From assembly GCA_002159065.1 (NCBI GenBank), contig LZRV01000037.1:1-33655 (forward strand): a stretch of 33,655 nt of DNA. Reading direction: 5' to 3'. Source of the stretch: Paenibacillaceae bacterium ZCTH02-B3. GTDB lineage: Bacteria > Bacillota > Bacilli > Paenibacillales > Paenibacillaceae. Shown in pieces: positions 1 through 7,480 of the stretch. Numbering within the stretch: the first letter of the stretch is position 1; every line of letters begins with the position of its first letter. The position numbers were made by a program, and so were the translations under genes. A model generated the notes under the pieces. That model was not told where the DNA came from, ran no database searches, and saw only the letters and a list, made by a program, of their open reading frames with translations.

Positions 1-803
1 CGCTGCTGGCAGCAAATGCCCGAGGATTCGGCGATGCGCAGCCACAGCTCTTTCGGTTCCTTGCGGAGGTTGGCTTTAATGATGTAGTCCACTTGTTCAC
101 GGTGACATACGCGCAAATTGTCGATGCTGTCGTTTCCCGCGTCCATGCGGACGAGAATCGGCAGATCCGTCACGCGCCGCGCATACGCGATGCTCCGGGT
201 CAAAAAAGCAGCCGTTCCGTTCTGGACATGCGTGCTGCCTTCCCGCAGTTCGACGTTGACGCCGTAACCCTCCTGGCCCAGGTAAGCAAATATGGGCGCG
301 TAGCCGTCGAAACCTTTGTAGGTGCGGCAGACGCCTTCTTTTCGGGTGCCGGAATTGTCAAAGGGAGAAACGTCGATGTCCAGCGGTACAAAGACGACCG
401 AACCGGCCTGAACACCGGTAAGCGGCGCCTGGACGCGGCGAATCAGATCGGCCGATTCCTCCAGAAGAATCTCGTTCCATCCCGCCGCTTCTGTCGCAGC
501 ACGATCCAGGCGTTGCCGCAGCGTCGGACTGTAGGGCACTTTTTGCAGTTGCAAACAGATCGGAAATACATCGTCGTTCCGAAACGGCTCAATATGGTCG
601 AAATCACTCTTGCCTTGGCAGAGAAGCCCGATGTAACTTTTCATCACGTCGGCATGAGAATGATAGGGGTTCTCCATCTCCGAAAGGCGTGTATGGTTTA
701 AACGTTTGGTTAATCTGGTATGTGCAAGCAATGCCCCTACGGTTGCAAGACCGGCATGAGTGGAAAGGATAAGCTTCTTGGAGCGGACGAACTTGATTTT
801 CAT
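1..803 (-). CDS. IS1380-family transposase, 3' end outside window
   Basis: DDE transposase that would cut and move its own insertion sequence. Translated on the minus strand from the ATG at 803, the protein opens MKIKFVRSKKLILSTHAG and reads open to the window edge, giving about 267 residues. The middle carries the IS1380 hallmark: a catalytic Asp in VPLDIDVSPFDNS, followed by TRKEGVCRTYKGFDGYAP. A second acidic segment, LPILVRMDAGNDS, follows. IS1380 transposases are usually about 430 residues or more, so the C-terminal part is missing only because the window ends. The gene lies inside an element whose outer end is near 909 and which seems to have inserted at the start of a TRAP permease gene. 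No internal frameshift or stop was seen in the visible part. Confidence 0.9.
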   Translation of the reverse strand, partial: MKIKFVRSKKLILSTHAGLATVGALLAHTRLTKRLNHTRLSEMENPYHSHADVMKSYIGLLCQGKSDFDHIEPFRNDDVFPICLQLQKVPYSPTLRQRLDRAATEAAGWNEILLEESADLIRRVQAPLTGVQAGSVVFVPLDIDVSPFDNSGTRKEGVCRTYKGFDGYAPIFAYLGQEGYGVNVELREGSTHVQNGTAAFLTRSIAYARRVTDLPILVRMDAGNDSIDNLRVCHREQVDYIIKANLRKEPKELWLRIAESSGICCQQ

Positions 804-909
804 ATGACACCCCGCAGGTGAATGTTATCTTGTTTATGTCATTCGCCTTCGGGGGTGTATTTGCCTGCTTTTTCTCGCATTTTCATCAGTTGATGATCAC
901 GGATTCAGG
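1..909 (-). mobile_element. IS1380-like insertion sequence, one end only
   Basis: Transposase gene plus about 100 bp of flank. The probable terminal inverted repeat is at 901-909, reading CCTGAATCC outward on the minus strand; IS1380-type ends commonly begin with CC. The other end lies outside the window, so neither the inverted-repeat pair nor the target duplication could be checked. The end is placed here because the sequence just outside it (910-927) reads as the start of a permease gene. Confidence 0.6.
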
Positions 910-927
910 AAATAGTGCAACAACCAT
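910..927 (-). pseudogene. dctM: dctM fragment: first six codons of TRAP large permease, interrupted by IS1380
   Basis: On the minus strand an ATG at 927 is preceded by AGAGG at suitable spacing and reads MVVALF before running into the IS end. TRAP large permeases often begin with a short hydrophobic stretch of this kind, and dctM normally follows dctQ by a few tens of bases; here the gap from the dctQ stop is 43 nt. After the junction the frame meets a stop within a few codons. The call rests on only six codons plus gene order, so it is an inference. The rest of dctM should lie beyond the IS. Confidence 0.5.
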
Positions 928-970
928 GATTTAGCCTCTCTTCAATGTTCAATATCCACGATGCCGTTCT

Positions 971-1492
971 TCAAACTTCCTGGACATCATCGGATCTGGA
1001 AATCAAATCGTCCACGAAATGCCGGTCACGGATCCGCAGGAACAGGCGGACGATGTTCTGGAGGATGATGATGCCCATGGCCGCGCTCATGAGGAGGCCC
1101 GCGCCATAGACGAGATACATGGGAAGGCCGACGGCGGCCGATTTGGCCGCAAGATTGAGCCTGGTCAGTTTCAGGCTGCCGCTGAAAATCAGCCAGAGAA
1201 TGTACAGCACGATGCCGTTTCCCAGGAGGTAGACCAGGATTTTGATCGCCCAGGGAAGCCGTCGGACGAGGGAATCCACCACGAGGTGCTGATTGTTCCG
1301 CAGGGCGCCGATGGCGCCGATCAGCGTCAGCCAGACGAAAAAGTAGAGGGACATTTCGTTCGCGAACGTCAAACCGGAGTTGAAAACATACCGCAACACG
1401 ACGTTTACGAAGACAAGCGTCCCCATGCAGGCCAGGGATACGGCCATGAGCACATTGAAAACATGATCGAGCACCTTGTTAAATTGCCGCAT
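971..1492 (-). CDS. dctQ: TRAP transporter small permease DctQ
   Basis: Small membrane subunit of a tripartite ATP-independent periplasmic-type transporter, which takes up organic acids or sugar acids using an ion gradient. The 173 residues hold four hydrophobic segments, at roughly residues 11-33, 45-65, 83-105 and 124-147. Family features are VNVVLRYVFNSGLTFANE, then YFFVWLTLIGAIGA, then HLVVDSL. The ATG at 1492 has GGGAGG upstream and overlaps the end of the TIM-barrel gene by 14 nt, so the two are translationally coupled. The large permease dctM appears interrupted just downstream and no DctP binding protein is visible, so this transporter is probably not functional here unless its partners are elsewhere. 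Confidence 0.88.
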   Translation of the reverse strand: MRQFNKVLDHVFNVLMAVSLACMGTLVFVNVVLRYVFNSGLTFANEMSLYFFVWLTLIGAIGALRNNQHLVVDSLVRRLPWAIKILVYLLGNGIVLYILWLIFSGSLKLTRLNLAAKSAAVGLPMYLVYGAGLLMSAAMGIIILQNIVRLFLRIRDRHFVDDLISRSDDVQEV

Positions 1493-2345
1493 GCTTCGTG
1501 CCTCCCGAGCCCGTGTGCACGGTGGTTTCCATGAATCGCAAAAGCACGCTTCTTGCGTGGTTCAGTCCCTTCCGGATCCATTCCGTTTCCCGCCTCAGCG
1601 TTTCTTCTTCCGTGTCCGCCGGCGGACACCACTGTTCCAGTATTACGCTGAAACCGGTTCGATATATCGAAAGCGTTTTCAATACCTCCCCGGCGTCCAA
1701 CAGGCCTTCACCCAGCGGGGCCCCTGCAATATAGACTCCCAGTTGATCGGGGTGCGTTTCCAGCCTGTAATCCTTCAGGTGCAGGCTGAGCGCGTAAGGG
1801 GCCAGCATCGCCACCGTCTCTTCCGGCCATTCTTTCTGCCGGATGGAATTCGCCACATCCAGGCAGATGCCCACAAACGGGCTGTTCGCTTTCTCCACCA
1901 GACGAACCAGATCCGGGGAAGAGATGGTGAAATGATTTTCGATGGCGATGGACACCCCGGCTTCCGCAAATTGCGGCAGGACGTCCTTGATGGCTTGCAG
2001 GCCTTCTTCAAGGGTGGGGTGAATGTCCGGAGCGTGGAACGAAACCCGAAGCAGCCTGGCCCCGATGAGGCGGGAAATGCGCAAATACTCGAGCAGGCGC
2101 TCCGCGGTGACGCCTTCCATGCCGTTTTCCAGCTCGATGCCGTAAGCGTCGGCTTTTTTCTTCAAGGCCTTCAATTCATCGTCGCTCAGTCGGTGCAACG
2201 GAAGATTGTCCGCGAACTGCACGAGGCCCACCCCGAGTTCGCGGGCTTTTTCCAGCAAACCGAAGGCGTTCAGGGGACGTGCGGGCCGGAATGACGGCGT
2301 GCCGATCGCCCAGCGGAACAGATAGCTTCCCAGTCCAAGTTTCAC
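1479..2345 (-). CDS. Sugar-phosphate isomerase/epimerase-like TIM-barrel protein
   Basis: A 288-residue member of the xylose isomerase-like TIM-barrel superfamily, which are metal-dependent isomerases, epimerases, dehydratases or decarboxylases of sugars and sugar acids. It opens VKLGLGSYLFRW. Candidate metal ligands are the Glu of IAIENHF, the Asp of GICLDVANS, the His of LHLKDYR and the Glu of VILEQW. The GTG at 2345 is preferred because AAGGAGA ends directly against the ATG at 2351, too close for that codon but well placed for the GTG. It sits between rpiB and dctQ in a lacI-controlled operon. The substrate cannot be read from sequence. Decarboxylation of 3-oxo-isoapionate (OiaC-like) or tetrulose/pentulose isomerisation are possibilities, not assignments. 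Confidence 0.8.
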   Translation of the reverse strand: MKLGLGSYLFRWAIGTPSFRPARPLNAFGLLEKARELGVGLVQFADNLPLHRLSDDELKALKKKADAYGIELENGMEGVTAERLLEYLRISRLIGARLLRVSFHAPDIHPTLEEGLQAIKDVLPQFAEAGVSIAIENHFTISSPDLVRLVEKANSPFVGICLDVANSIRQKEWPEETVAMLAPYALSLHLKDYRLETHPDQLGVYIAGAPLGEGLLDAGEVLKTLSIYRTGFSVILEQWCPPADTEEETLRRETEWIRKGLNHARSVLLRFMETTVHTGSGGTKHAAI

Positions 2346-2432
2346 GTGCATTCTCCTTCTGTTGCGTGGTCGTTGTTCTTGGGTGCGTCAAAAACGAAAG
2401 ACCCTCATCGGGCCTCCACCGAAGGGACCGTT

Positions 2433-2927
2433 TCAGGAACAGGCGCTCCGGGACGACTCCTCCACCATTTTTCCGCTTCCGAACAATTCCTTTTCGCGAT
2501 CCGTAATCTGCCTGACTTTGGAAGCGGATCGGCTCGCCGGGTCGAAGGTGACGTTCAAATAGGCTTCGACCGCCTTTTTGGCCGATTCAATGCCAATGAC
2601 TTGCGCTCCGAGGGTGATGATTTGGGCATTGTTGCTCAGCTGGGCCCGCTCGGCCGTATACGTGTCATGCACGGTGGCGGCGCGGATGCCCGGGTATTTG
2701 TTGGCGGCGATGGCCACTCCGAGCCCGGTGCCGCAGACGATGATCCCCCTTTCCTGTTTGCCCTGGCTGATCGCTTCGGCGATGGCGAAGGCCACGCCGG
2801 GATAATCCACGGCTTCTTCCGAATGGCAGCCGTAATCCGTCACCTCGTGGCCCTTTTCGATCAGGAAAGCCTTGAGTTCCTCTTTCATTCGGTATCCGTT
2901 GTGATCGGACCCAAGCGCGATTTTCAT
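2433..2927 (-). CDS. rpiB: RpiB/LacA-family sugar-phosphate isomerase
   Basis: Aldose-ketose isomerase of the RpiB family, typically converting ribulose 5-phosphate to ribose 5-phosphate, with relatives acting on allose, galactose or tetrulose phosphates. In 164 residues it shows the SDHNG motif near residues 7-11, the catalytic Cys in IIVCGTGLGV and the phosphate-binding region VHDTYTAERAQLSNNAQII. Length is normal (about 150). The ATG at 2927 has a GGAGGAG ribosome site about 7 nt upstream. It lies 42 nt after lacI and 87 nt before the TIM-barrel gene. Because a regulated catabolic operon surrounds it, it is more likely a pathway-specific isomerase (for example a DerI/EryI-like tetrulose-phosphate enzyme) than the housekeeping RpiB. 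That specificity is inference. Confidence 0.9.
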   Translation of the reverse strand: MKIALGSDHNGYRMKEELKAFLIEKGHEVTDYGCHSEEAVDYPGVAFAIAEAISQGKQERGIIVCGTGLGVAIAANKYPGIRAATVHDTYTAERAQLSNNAQIITLGAQVIGIESAKKAVEAYLNVTFDPASRSASKVRQITDREKELFGSGKMVEESSRSACS

Positions 2928-2969
2928 GATGTCTCCTCCTTATGCTCCATGTCCTGCGCCCGAAACCGA

Positions 2970-3965
2970 TCAACAGCCGCACGATTTGCGGATGATCAGG
3001 GAAGTGGGCAGCGAGACGTGTTTATGATACTCGGGATTCACGATTTTGTTGGCCAAAATGTCGAAGGCGATGCGTCCGATCGTGTCCGGCTGCAGGCTGA
3101 CGTTTGTCAAGGGCGGATCGATGATGGCCGCCGCCTCGAAATCGCCGAATCCGATCAGCGCAATGTCATCGGGAATGCGGATGGACTGGTCGCGCAACTC
3201 CTGCACGACCCCGATGATCATGTGGTCGCTCAGGACGAAAATGGCCGTGATCTCCGGCGATTGCTGCAGCAGCGTCTTGACCGCCAGGCGACCGCCTTCC
3301 GTCGTGCCGAATCCCCGGACGATCCAAGATTCCTTGAAGGGAAGGCCGTACCGGAGGATGGCTTCCCGGTATCCCCTGAGCCGATTTTCCGTCGTCGTGA
3401 CGTGCGGAACGGAATAGATCACACCGATGTGGCGATGTCCGTGCTGGATCAGATGGGTGGTGGCGTCATAGCCGGCCTGGAAATCGTCGGCCGTAACCCG
3501 CGGAATGTCTTCAAACCGGGGATCGTAGCGGTTGACCAGCACGACGGGCAGATGGCGCTGAAGGTCCGCCAGATAGTCAATCCGGTTGGTGGCCGGAGAC
3601 AAAATAATGCCATCCACCATATTGGCCCGAAGCAGACGCAGCGCTTCCATCTCGTAGGCTTCGTTTTCGCTCGTGTTGACCAGCATGAGGCTGTATCCGA
3701 GTTCGCGCGCCCGGGTTCCCACGCCATGGATCAGCTTCGTCACATAATTGTCGGGATAGCTGGAAATGACTAGCGCAGCCGCTTTCGTTTTTTTCCGCCT
3801 GAGGTTTTTGGCGGTCATGTCGGGGACGTAGTTGTTGCGTTCAATGGCTTCCAGAACGAGCCGCCTCGTTTCTTCCGACACTTTTTTGGTGCCGTTGATG
3901 ACATGAGAAATGGTCGCGACGGAGACACCGATCTCCTTCGCAATCATTTTCATGGTGACCGACAT
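2970..3965 (-). CDS. LacI-family transcriptional regulator
   Basis: DNA-binding repressor that senses a sugar or sugar derivative. The N-terminal helix-turn-helix and hinge read VSVATISHVINGTKKVSEET, followed by VLEAIERNNYVP. From about residue 60 on there is a periplasmic-binding-protein-like sensor domain, including GIILSPATN, VVLVNRYD and a DHMIIGVVQEL helix. It ends RKSCGC, a common LacI/GalR terminus. Length (331) is standard. The ATG at 3965 has GGGAGGG 9 nt upstream; a second in-frame ATG at 3953 is possible. It is the first gene of the leftward operon and diverges from the SDR/transketolase genes. Palindromes overlap its own transcription start, so it probably represses both directions and itself. 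Confidence 0.93.
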   Translation of the reverse strand: MSVTMKMIAKEIGVSVATISHVINGTKKVSEETRRLVLEAIERNNYVPDMTAKNLRRKKTKAAALVISSYPDNYVTKLIHGVGTRARELGYSLMLVNTSENEAYEMEALRLLRANMVDGIILSPATNRIDYLADLQRHLPVVLVNRYDPRFEDIPRVTADDFQAGYDATTHLIQHGHRHIGVIYSVPHVTTTENRLRGYREAILRYGLPFKESWIVRGFGTTEGGRLAVKTLLQQSPEITAIFVLSDHMIIGVVQELRDQSIRIPDDIALIGFGDFEAAAIIDPPLTNVSLQPDTIGRIAFDILANKIVNPEYHKHVSLPTSLIIRKSCGC

Positions 3966-3983
3966 TCGACCGACCCTCCCGGA

Positions 3984-3999
3984 AGAAAAACGTTTTTCT
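3984..3999. promoter_or_regulatory. LacI-type operator candidate O1
   Basis: A perfect 16-bp palindrome, AGAAAAACGTTTTTCT, centred on CG as in LacI/GalR operators. It lies between the predicted lacI start site and its ribosome-binding site. The half CGTTTTTCTAA (3991-4001) recurs exactly at 4221-4231 next to the opposing promoter. Binding by the adjacent repressor is inferred. Confidence 0.55.
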
Positions 4000-4001
4000 A
4001 A

Positions 4002-4015
4002 TGTAACCGCTTCAA
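4002..4015. promoter_or_regulatory. CcpA cre-like site
   Basis: TGTAACCGCTTCAA matches the 14-base catabolite-responsive consensus TGWAANCGNTNWCA at 12 positions in either orientation. It overlaps the predicted lacI transcription start, where CcpA binding would block transcription. Alternatively it is another operator for the local LacI protein, since both families bind CG-centred sites. Confidence 0.35.
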
Positions 4016-4021
4016 TGATCT

Positions 4022-4050
4022 ATTCTATTTTAATTTTAATTCTATGTCGA
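4022..4050 (-). promoter_or_regulatory. Sigma-A promoter candidate for lacI operon
   Basis: On the minus strand TCGACA (4050-4045), a 17-bp AT-rich spacer and TAGAAT (4027-4022). The predicted start near 4015 falls on the cre-like site and just upstream of operator O1, consistent with repression. Confidence 0.45.
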
Positions 4051-4148
4051 CCGCTATCGGCGCACAAGTGGTAATTTTTTTTGCCGCGGAAAACAAAGAT
4101 TTATCCTTGTCTGGCAGCGATTTTTCGGCCATTTTTCCGATAGCGGTC
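4049..4148. repeat. 12-bp perfect inverted repeat, 76-bp spacing
   Basis: GACCGCTATCGG at 4049-4060 and its exact reverse complement at 4137-4148. The 76 bases between are AT-rich and hold no gene. The arms could be paired sites for a second regulator between the two divergent promoters, or the ends of a very small MITE-like insert. No target duplication was recognised. Confidence 0.6.
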
Positions 4149-4171
4149 TCCAGAATGCCATAATACCCCTC

Positions 4172-4200
4172 TTGACGGCGTTTACAAGAAAAATTAATCT
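4172..4200 (+). promoter_or_regulatory. Sigma-A promoter candidate for SDR/transketolase operon
   Basis: TTGACG (4172-4177), a 17-bp spacer and TAATCT (4195-4200). The predicted start near 4207 leaves a leader of about 175 nt to the SDR gene. An operator-like sequence follows immediately at 4216-4231. Confidence 0.5.
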
Positions 4201-4215
4201 TAAAGACAAGTAAGG

Positions 4216-4231
4216 TTAATCGTTTTTCTAA
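4216..4231. promoter_or_regulatory. LacI-type operator candidate O2
   Basis: TTAATCGTTTTTCTAA just downstream of the rightward promoter. It shares the 11-mer CGTTTTTCTAA with O1 at 3991-4001. Upstream, AGAAAAATTAAT at 4187-4198 partly mirrors it, so the -10 element is bracketed by related half-sites. Confidence 0.45.
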
Positions 4232-4383
4232 AAAGGGGGTGCGGAATTCGGCGCCTGGGTGCGAGAACGGGCACGCTGAATAGACGGAACATATTTCCGA
4301 ATCCTAGTTGTCGAACCAAGAACTAGAGAAAGAGAAAATATTTAACGGCGTATCAGTCACCAGACGGATAGGAGAGTCCAACT

Positions 4384-5151
4384 GTGAACTTCGAAAACCG
4401 AGTGGCACTTATCACGGGCGCAGGTTCCCAACGCGGCATCGGACGTGAAACCGCCAAGCAATTGGCCTCCCGCGGAGCCACCGTCGTTGTGGCCGACATC
4501 AATTTCGAGGGAGTCCAGGACACTGCAAAGGAAATTGAAAAAATGGGCAGGGGCCGTGCCTACGCCGTCCACCTGGACGTGACGGATAAAAACCAGGTGG
4601 CCGGCGTCGTGAAAGAAATCGTCGACCGCTTCGGGCGACTCGACATTCTGGTGAACAACGCCGGAATCACCCGTCCGACCCGTGTGATGGACATCCCGGA
4701 AGATGAATGGGATCTGATTTTCAAGGTGAACGTTAAAAGCATTTATTATTTGACCCTGGAAGCCTTGAAAGTCATGAAGCGGCAAAACTACGGCCGCATC
4801 GTCAACCTGGGGTCCGTATCGGGGAAACGCGGCGGCGGCGTGTTCGGCGGTGCCCATTATTCCGCCAGCAAAGCGGCCGTGGCCGGATTTACGAAAGCCG
4901 TGGCCCGCGAAATGGCGCCGTATGGTATCACCTGCAATGTAGTGGCTCCGGGCATGATTGAAACCGACATTACCGGTGGAATGCTGACGGAAGAAGCCAA
5001 GCAGGCCCAGATCCGCGCGGTGCCGGTCGGTCGTCTCGGCAGGGTGCAGGATGTGGCTTACGCCATCGCCTTCCTAGCATCCGAGGAAGCCGGCTACATT
5101 GTGCCCGATCCTGTATGCCGCCCTGGCGCTCCGCGGTTTCGTTCCCTATGA
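4384..5151 (+). pseudogene. SDR-family oxidoreductase, C-terminus lost at a deletion junction
   Basis: NAD(P)-dependent short-chain dehydrogenase of the classical FabG-like type, probably oxidising or reducing the pathway sugar, polyol or sugar acid. The GTG start at 4384 has GGAGAG upstream. It shows the nucleotide-binding TGAGSQRGIG near residues 11-20, LVNNAGI, the catalytic Ser in LGSVSGKRGG and YSASK. About 239 residues match the family, ending LASEEAGYI. The remaining 16 codons are out-of-frame transketolase sequence, so the usual C-terminal segment around VNGG, which shapes the active site and tetramer, is missing. The break at about 5100 also truncates the next gene. Activity is doubtful. 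An assembly collapse rather than a real deletion remains possible. Confidence 0.85.
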
Positions 5152-5722
5152 GGCGATCCACACGCTGCGCCAATACGGCTCTCCGTTTCAGGGGCACCCG
5201 GACATGAAAAAATGTCCGGGCATCGACATCTCCACCGGCTCGCTGGGGCAGGGGCTGTCCTGCGCCGTCGGCATGGCGATTGCCGGAAAACGGGACGGCA
5301 AAAGTTACCGCGTGTTCGCCATGCTGGGCGACGGCGAATGCCAGGAAGGCCAGATCTGGGAAGCGGCCCAGGCGGCCAACAAGTACCGGCTGGACAATCT
5401 GATCGTTTTCGTCGACGACAACAATCTGCAGATCGACGGGACCTGCGACGAAGTGATGCCGAACCTGGATCTGGCCCAAAAATTCGAGGCGTTCGGCTTT
5501 GAAACCTGGAGGATTGACGGGCACAACTTGGAAGAAATCGTTCGCACGCTGGACGAGGTGAAATCCAGAAAGAACGGAAAGCCGAAATGCATCGTGTACA
5601 AGGCCGTCAAAGGCAAGGGCGTGTCGTTCATGGAAAATGTGGCGGATTGGCACGGGAAAGCGCCCAACGAGGAAGAATACCGGAGGGCCATGGAAGAGAT
5701 TGCGGGAGGATTGAAGCCATGA
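5101..5722 (+). pseudogene. Transketolase N-terminal subunit, 5' truncated
   Basis: Thiamine-diphosphate-binding half of a split transketolase, which moves two-carbon units between sugar phosphates. Homology begins abruptly at CPILYAALALRGF, which corresponds to roughly residue 75-80 of a normal subunit of about 280 residues. The retained part contains the substrate and cofactor motifs HPDMKKCPGID, STGSLGQGLS, the diphosphate/Mg site GDGECQEGQIWEA, and KGKGVSFMEN. The lost part would carry the start codon and the conserved His residues of the GHA and HPGG segments. No proper ribosome site precedes the remnant. It overlaps the C-terminal subunit by an ATGA (5719-5722), so the original pair was translationally coupled. 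Confidence 0.85.
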
Positions 5723-6672
5723 CAGCGGTGCTAAATCAGCCGAAAAAGATTGCCACCCGGGACGCGTTCGGCGATGAAATCGTCGAATTGGGACTCCGAA
5801 ACCAAAATATCTATGTCATCGACGTCGATATCGGCAAGTCCTGCAAGACGACCGCCTTTGCCAAAAGGCTGCCGGACCAGCACATCAATGTCGGCATTGC
5901 CGAACAAAATGGCGCCGGCATCGCCGCCGGCCTGGCGACGACGGGCAAAATCCCCTTCGTCTGCACTTATGCCGTTTTCGGTTCCCTGCGGATGGCCGAA
6001 CAGATCCGCCAATCGATCTGCTATCCCTATCTCAACGTCAAAATCGCCTGTTCCCACGGAGGACTCACCCCCGGCAACGACGGCGGCAGCCACCAGGCCG
6101 TGGAGGACATGGGCGTGATGCGCACGATTCCAAACATGACCGTCATCATGGGGGCGGACTACTTCGCCGCGCGCAAGCTCACGGCGCTGGCGGCGGAGAC
6201 GTATGGCCCGGTGTACCTGCGCTTTACGCGGGATCCTGTTCCCGTCATCTACGATGAAAGCGCGGAGTTTGAGATCGGCAAGGCGAAAAAGCTGCGAGAG
6301 GGCAAGGACCTGGCCATCATAGCCAACGGCGATACGGTGCATCTCGCCCTCAAGGCGGCGGATGAACTGCAAAAGCAAGGCGTTTCCGTCAAGCTGTTTG
6401 ACATGCACACCCTGAAGCCGCTGGACCGGGAAGCCGTCCTGGAATGTCTGGACACCGGAAGAATCATTACCGTGGAAGACCACAACATTCTGAACGGATT
6501 GGGCAGCGCCGTTTGCGAAGTGGTCGCTGAAGAAGGGCGGGGCATCGTGCGGCGGATCGGCATCCAGGACCGGTTTGGCGAATCGGCGCCGTACGAAAAG
6601 CTTCTGGAGATCAACGGCATTACCGTGGAAAACATTGTGAACACCGCCCGGCAGCTGCTCGAAAGGCGCTGA
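5719..6672 (+). CDS. Transketolase C-terminal subunit
   Basis: Pyrimidine-binding and C-terminal half of a two-subunit transketolase, working with the truncated partner encoded just upstream. The ATG at 5719 overlaps the upstream stop, giving 317 residues, normal for this subunit. It shows the catalytic Glu motif HINVGIAEQNGAGIAAGLA, FVCTYAVFGSLRMAEQIRQ, HGGLTPGNDGGSHQAVED, and a C-terminal domain with AIIANGDTVHLAL and a HTLKPLD segment. In such catabolic loci the enzyme often feeds pentose or tetrose phosphates into central metabolism. With the N-terminal subunit damaged it is probably idle unless another copy supplies the partner. No terminator was recognised after it. Confidence 0.92.
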   Translation: MTAVLNQPKKIATRDAFGDEIVELGLRNQNIYVIDVDIGKSCKTTAFAKRLPDQHINVGIAEQNGAGIAAGLATTGKIPFVCTYAVFGSLRMAEQIRQSICYPYLNVKIACSHGGLTPGNDGGSHQAVEDMGVMRTIPNMTVIMGADYFAARKLTALAAETYGPVYLRFTRDPVPVIYDESAEFEIGKAKKLREGKDLAIIANGDTVHLALKAADELQKQGVSVKLFDMHTLKPLDREAVLECLDTGRIITVEDHNILNGLGSAVCEVVAEEGRGIVRRIGIQDRFGESAPYEKLLEINGITVENIVNTARQLLERR

Positions 6673-6726
6673 AGGACGGGAAGAAAGATTAAAAATCCAT
6701 CACCCTGGCGAAACGGATTTATCCTC

Positions 6727-6870
6727 CAGGAATCTGTCCGCACGTACGAGCATATAGATGCATACCCTCCGGAAGAGAATTCGATGGGGATGGGCGAGAC
6801 CGTGACGGTGAGCGGAAGGCGGCTTGGCGCTCTGCGGTCGATCCGGCCATCCCCACCCCACATCCATTCC
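6727..6870 (+). pseudogene. Degraded copy of the YheC/D-like gene start region
   Basis: This stretch resembles 7408-7580 (upstream region and 5' end of the YheC/D-family gene). Both contain ATCCAGGAA- or CTCCAGGAA-like starts, CTGTCCG, then an identical 21-base block at 6798-6818 and 7489-7509, encoding TVTVSGR. This is followed by CTGCGGTCG and ATCCGGCCAT-type sequence. Indels and a missing segment after the shared block remove any usable frame. It is best read as a decayed tandem duplication. Otherwise the non-coding stretch 6673-6923 shows nothing clear. Confidence 0.6.
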
Positions 6871-6923
6871 ACCTGTTTGAACCGGCTGATGATTTTTTCG
6901 ATTTGTGCATTTAATGGATTTTC

Positions 6924-7274
6924 GTGAATTATTTTTTAAGATCTATGGGTAAAAGGAAAAGAGGAAGGCGGCCGTTATTGAGACTCAATGCCATCGGCGC
7001 CCTGTACGGGTTCGCCTACATTTCCCATGCCGAGCTGTGGGTCAACTCTTACAGGATCCAGCGGATCACGGGGATTCCGCATGTGTGGGAATGGAGTCTC
7101 CTTCTGGTTGCCTGCGAATATCTGGCGGTCACCGCGGCGGCTTACCGGCTCACCAAAAACGGTTTGGGAAATCGGAGAATCAAACATCTGTTGCCCGTGT
7201 TGCGGGTTCCGTACGCGTACATATTCATACGGGGGTTTGACTCCACGTATCCGATCACGGATCCGCGGGATTAG
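6924..7274 (+). CDS. Hypothetical small membrane protein
   Basis: I do not recognise a family. The frame gives 116 residues with a strongly basic N-terminus (GKRKRGRR), one hydrophobic stretch near residues 21-35 and a clearer membrane segment, EWSLLLVACEYLAVTAAAY, near residues 57-75, then a basic C-terminal part ending ITDPRD. Starts are uncertain: GTG 6924, ATG 6945, or TTG 6978, which has the best ribosome site (GAGGAAGG about 9 nt upstream). It lies between the two YheC/D-like copies. Amino-acid composition and codon use look protein-like, but other frames are also open here, so a real gene is likely rather than certain. Confidence 0.5.
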   Translation: MNYFLRSMGKRKRGRRPLLRLNAIGALYGFAYISHAELWVNSYRIQRITGIPHVWEWSLLLVACEYLAVTAAAYRLTKNGLGNRRIKHLLPVLRVPYAYIFIRGFDSTYPITDPRD

Positions 7275-7480
7275 GCGCTTCCCGCCGTCGGACTCTTCCT
7301 CATGTTTGTCGCGTTATTTTATTGTCTTAACATTGCCATTATCAATTTCCTGGCCTTCCCGGAACAGTAACCCGAACGAAAAATGGGTGTATCGCCGCCG
7401 TCATCCATCCAGGAACCTGTCCGTTTGTATGAGTATGTATGAGTGACGAGCTTATTTCCTTTCAAAAGGAGACGGATGCG

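Noticed and set aside
4384..5722. SDR and transketolase as a genuine fusion protein
   Set aside because: The two homologous parts are in different frames and both lack essential segments, so it is a deletion scar, not a fusion.
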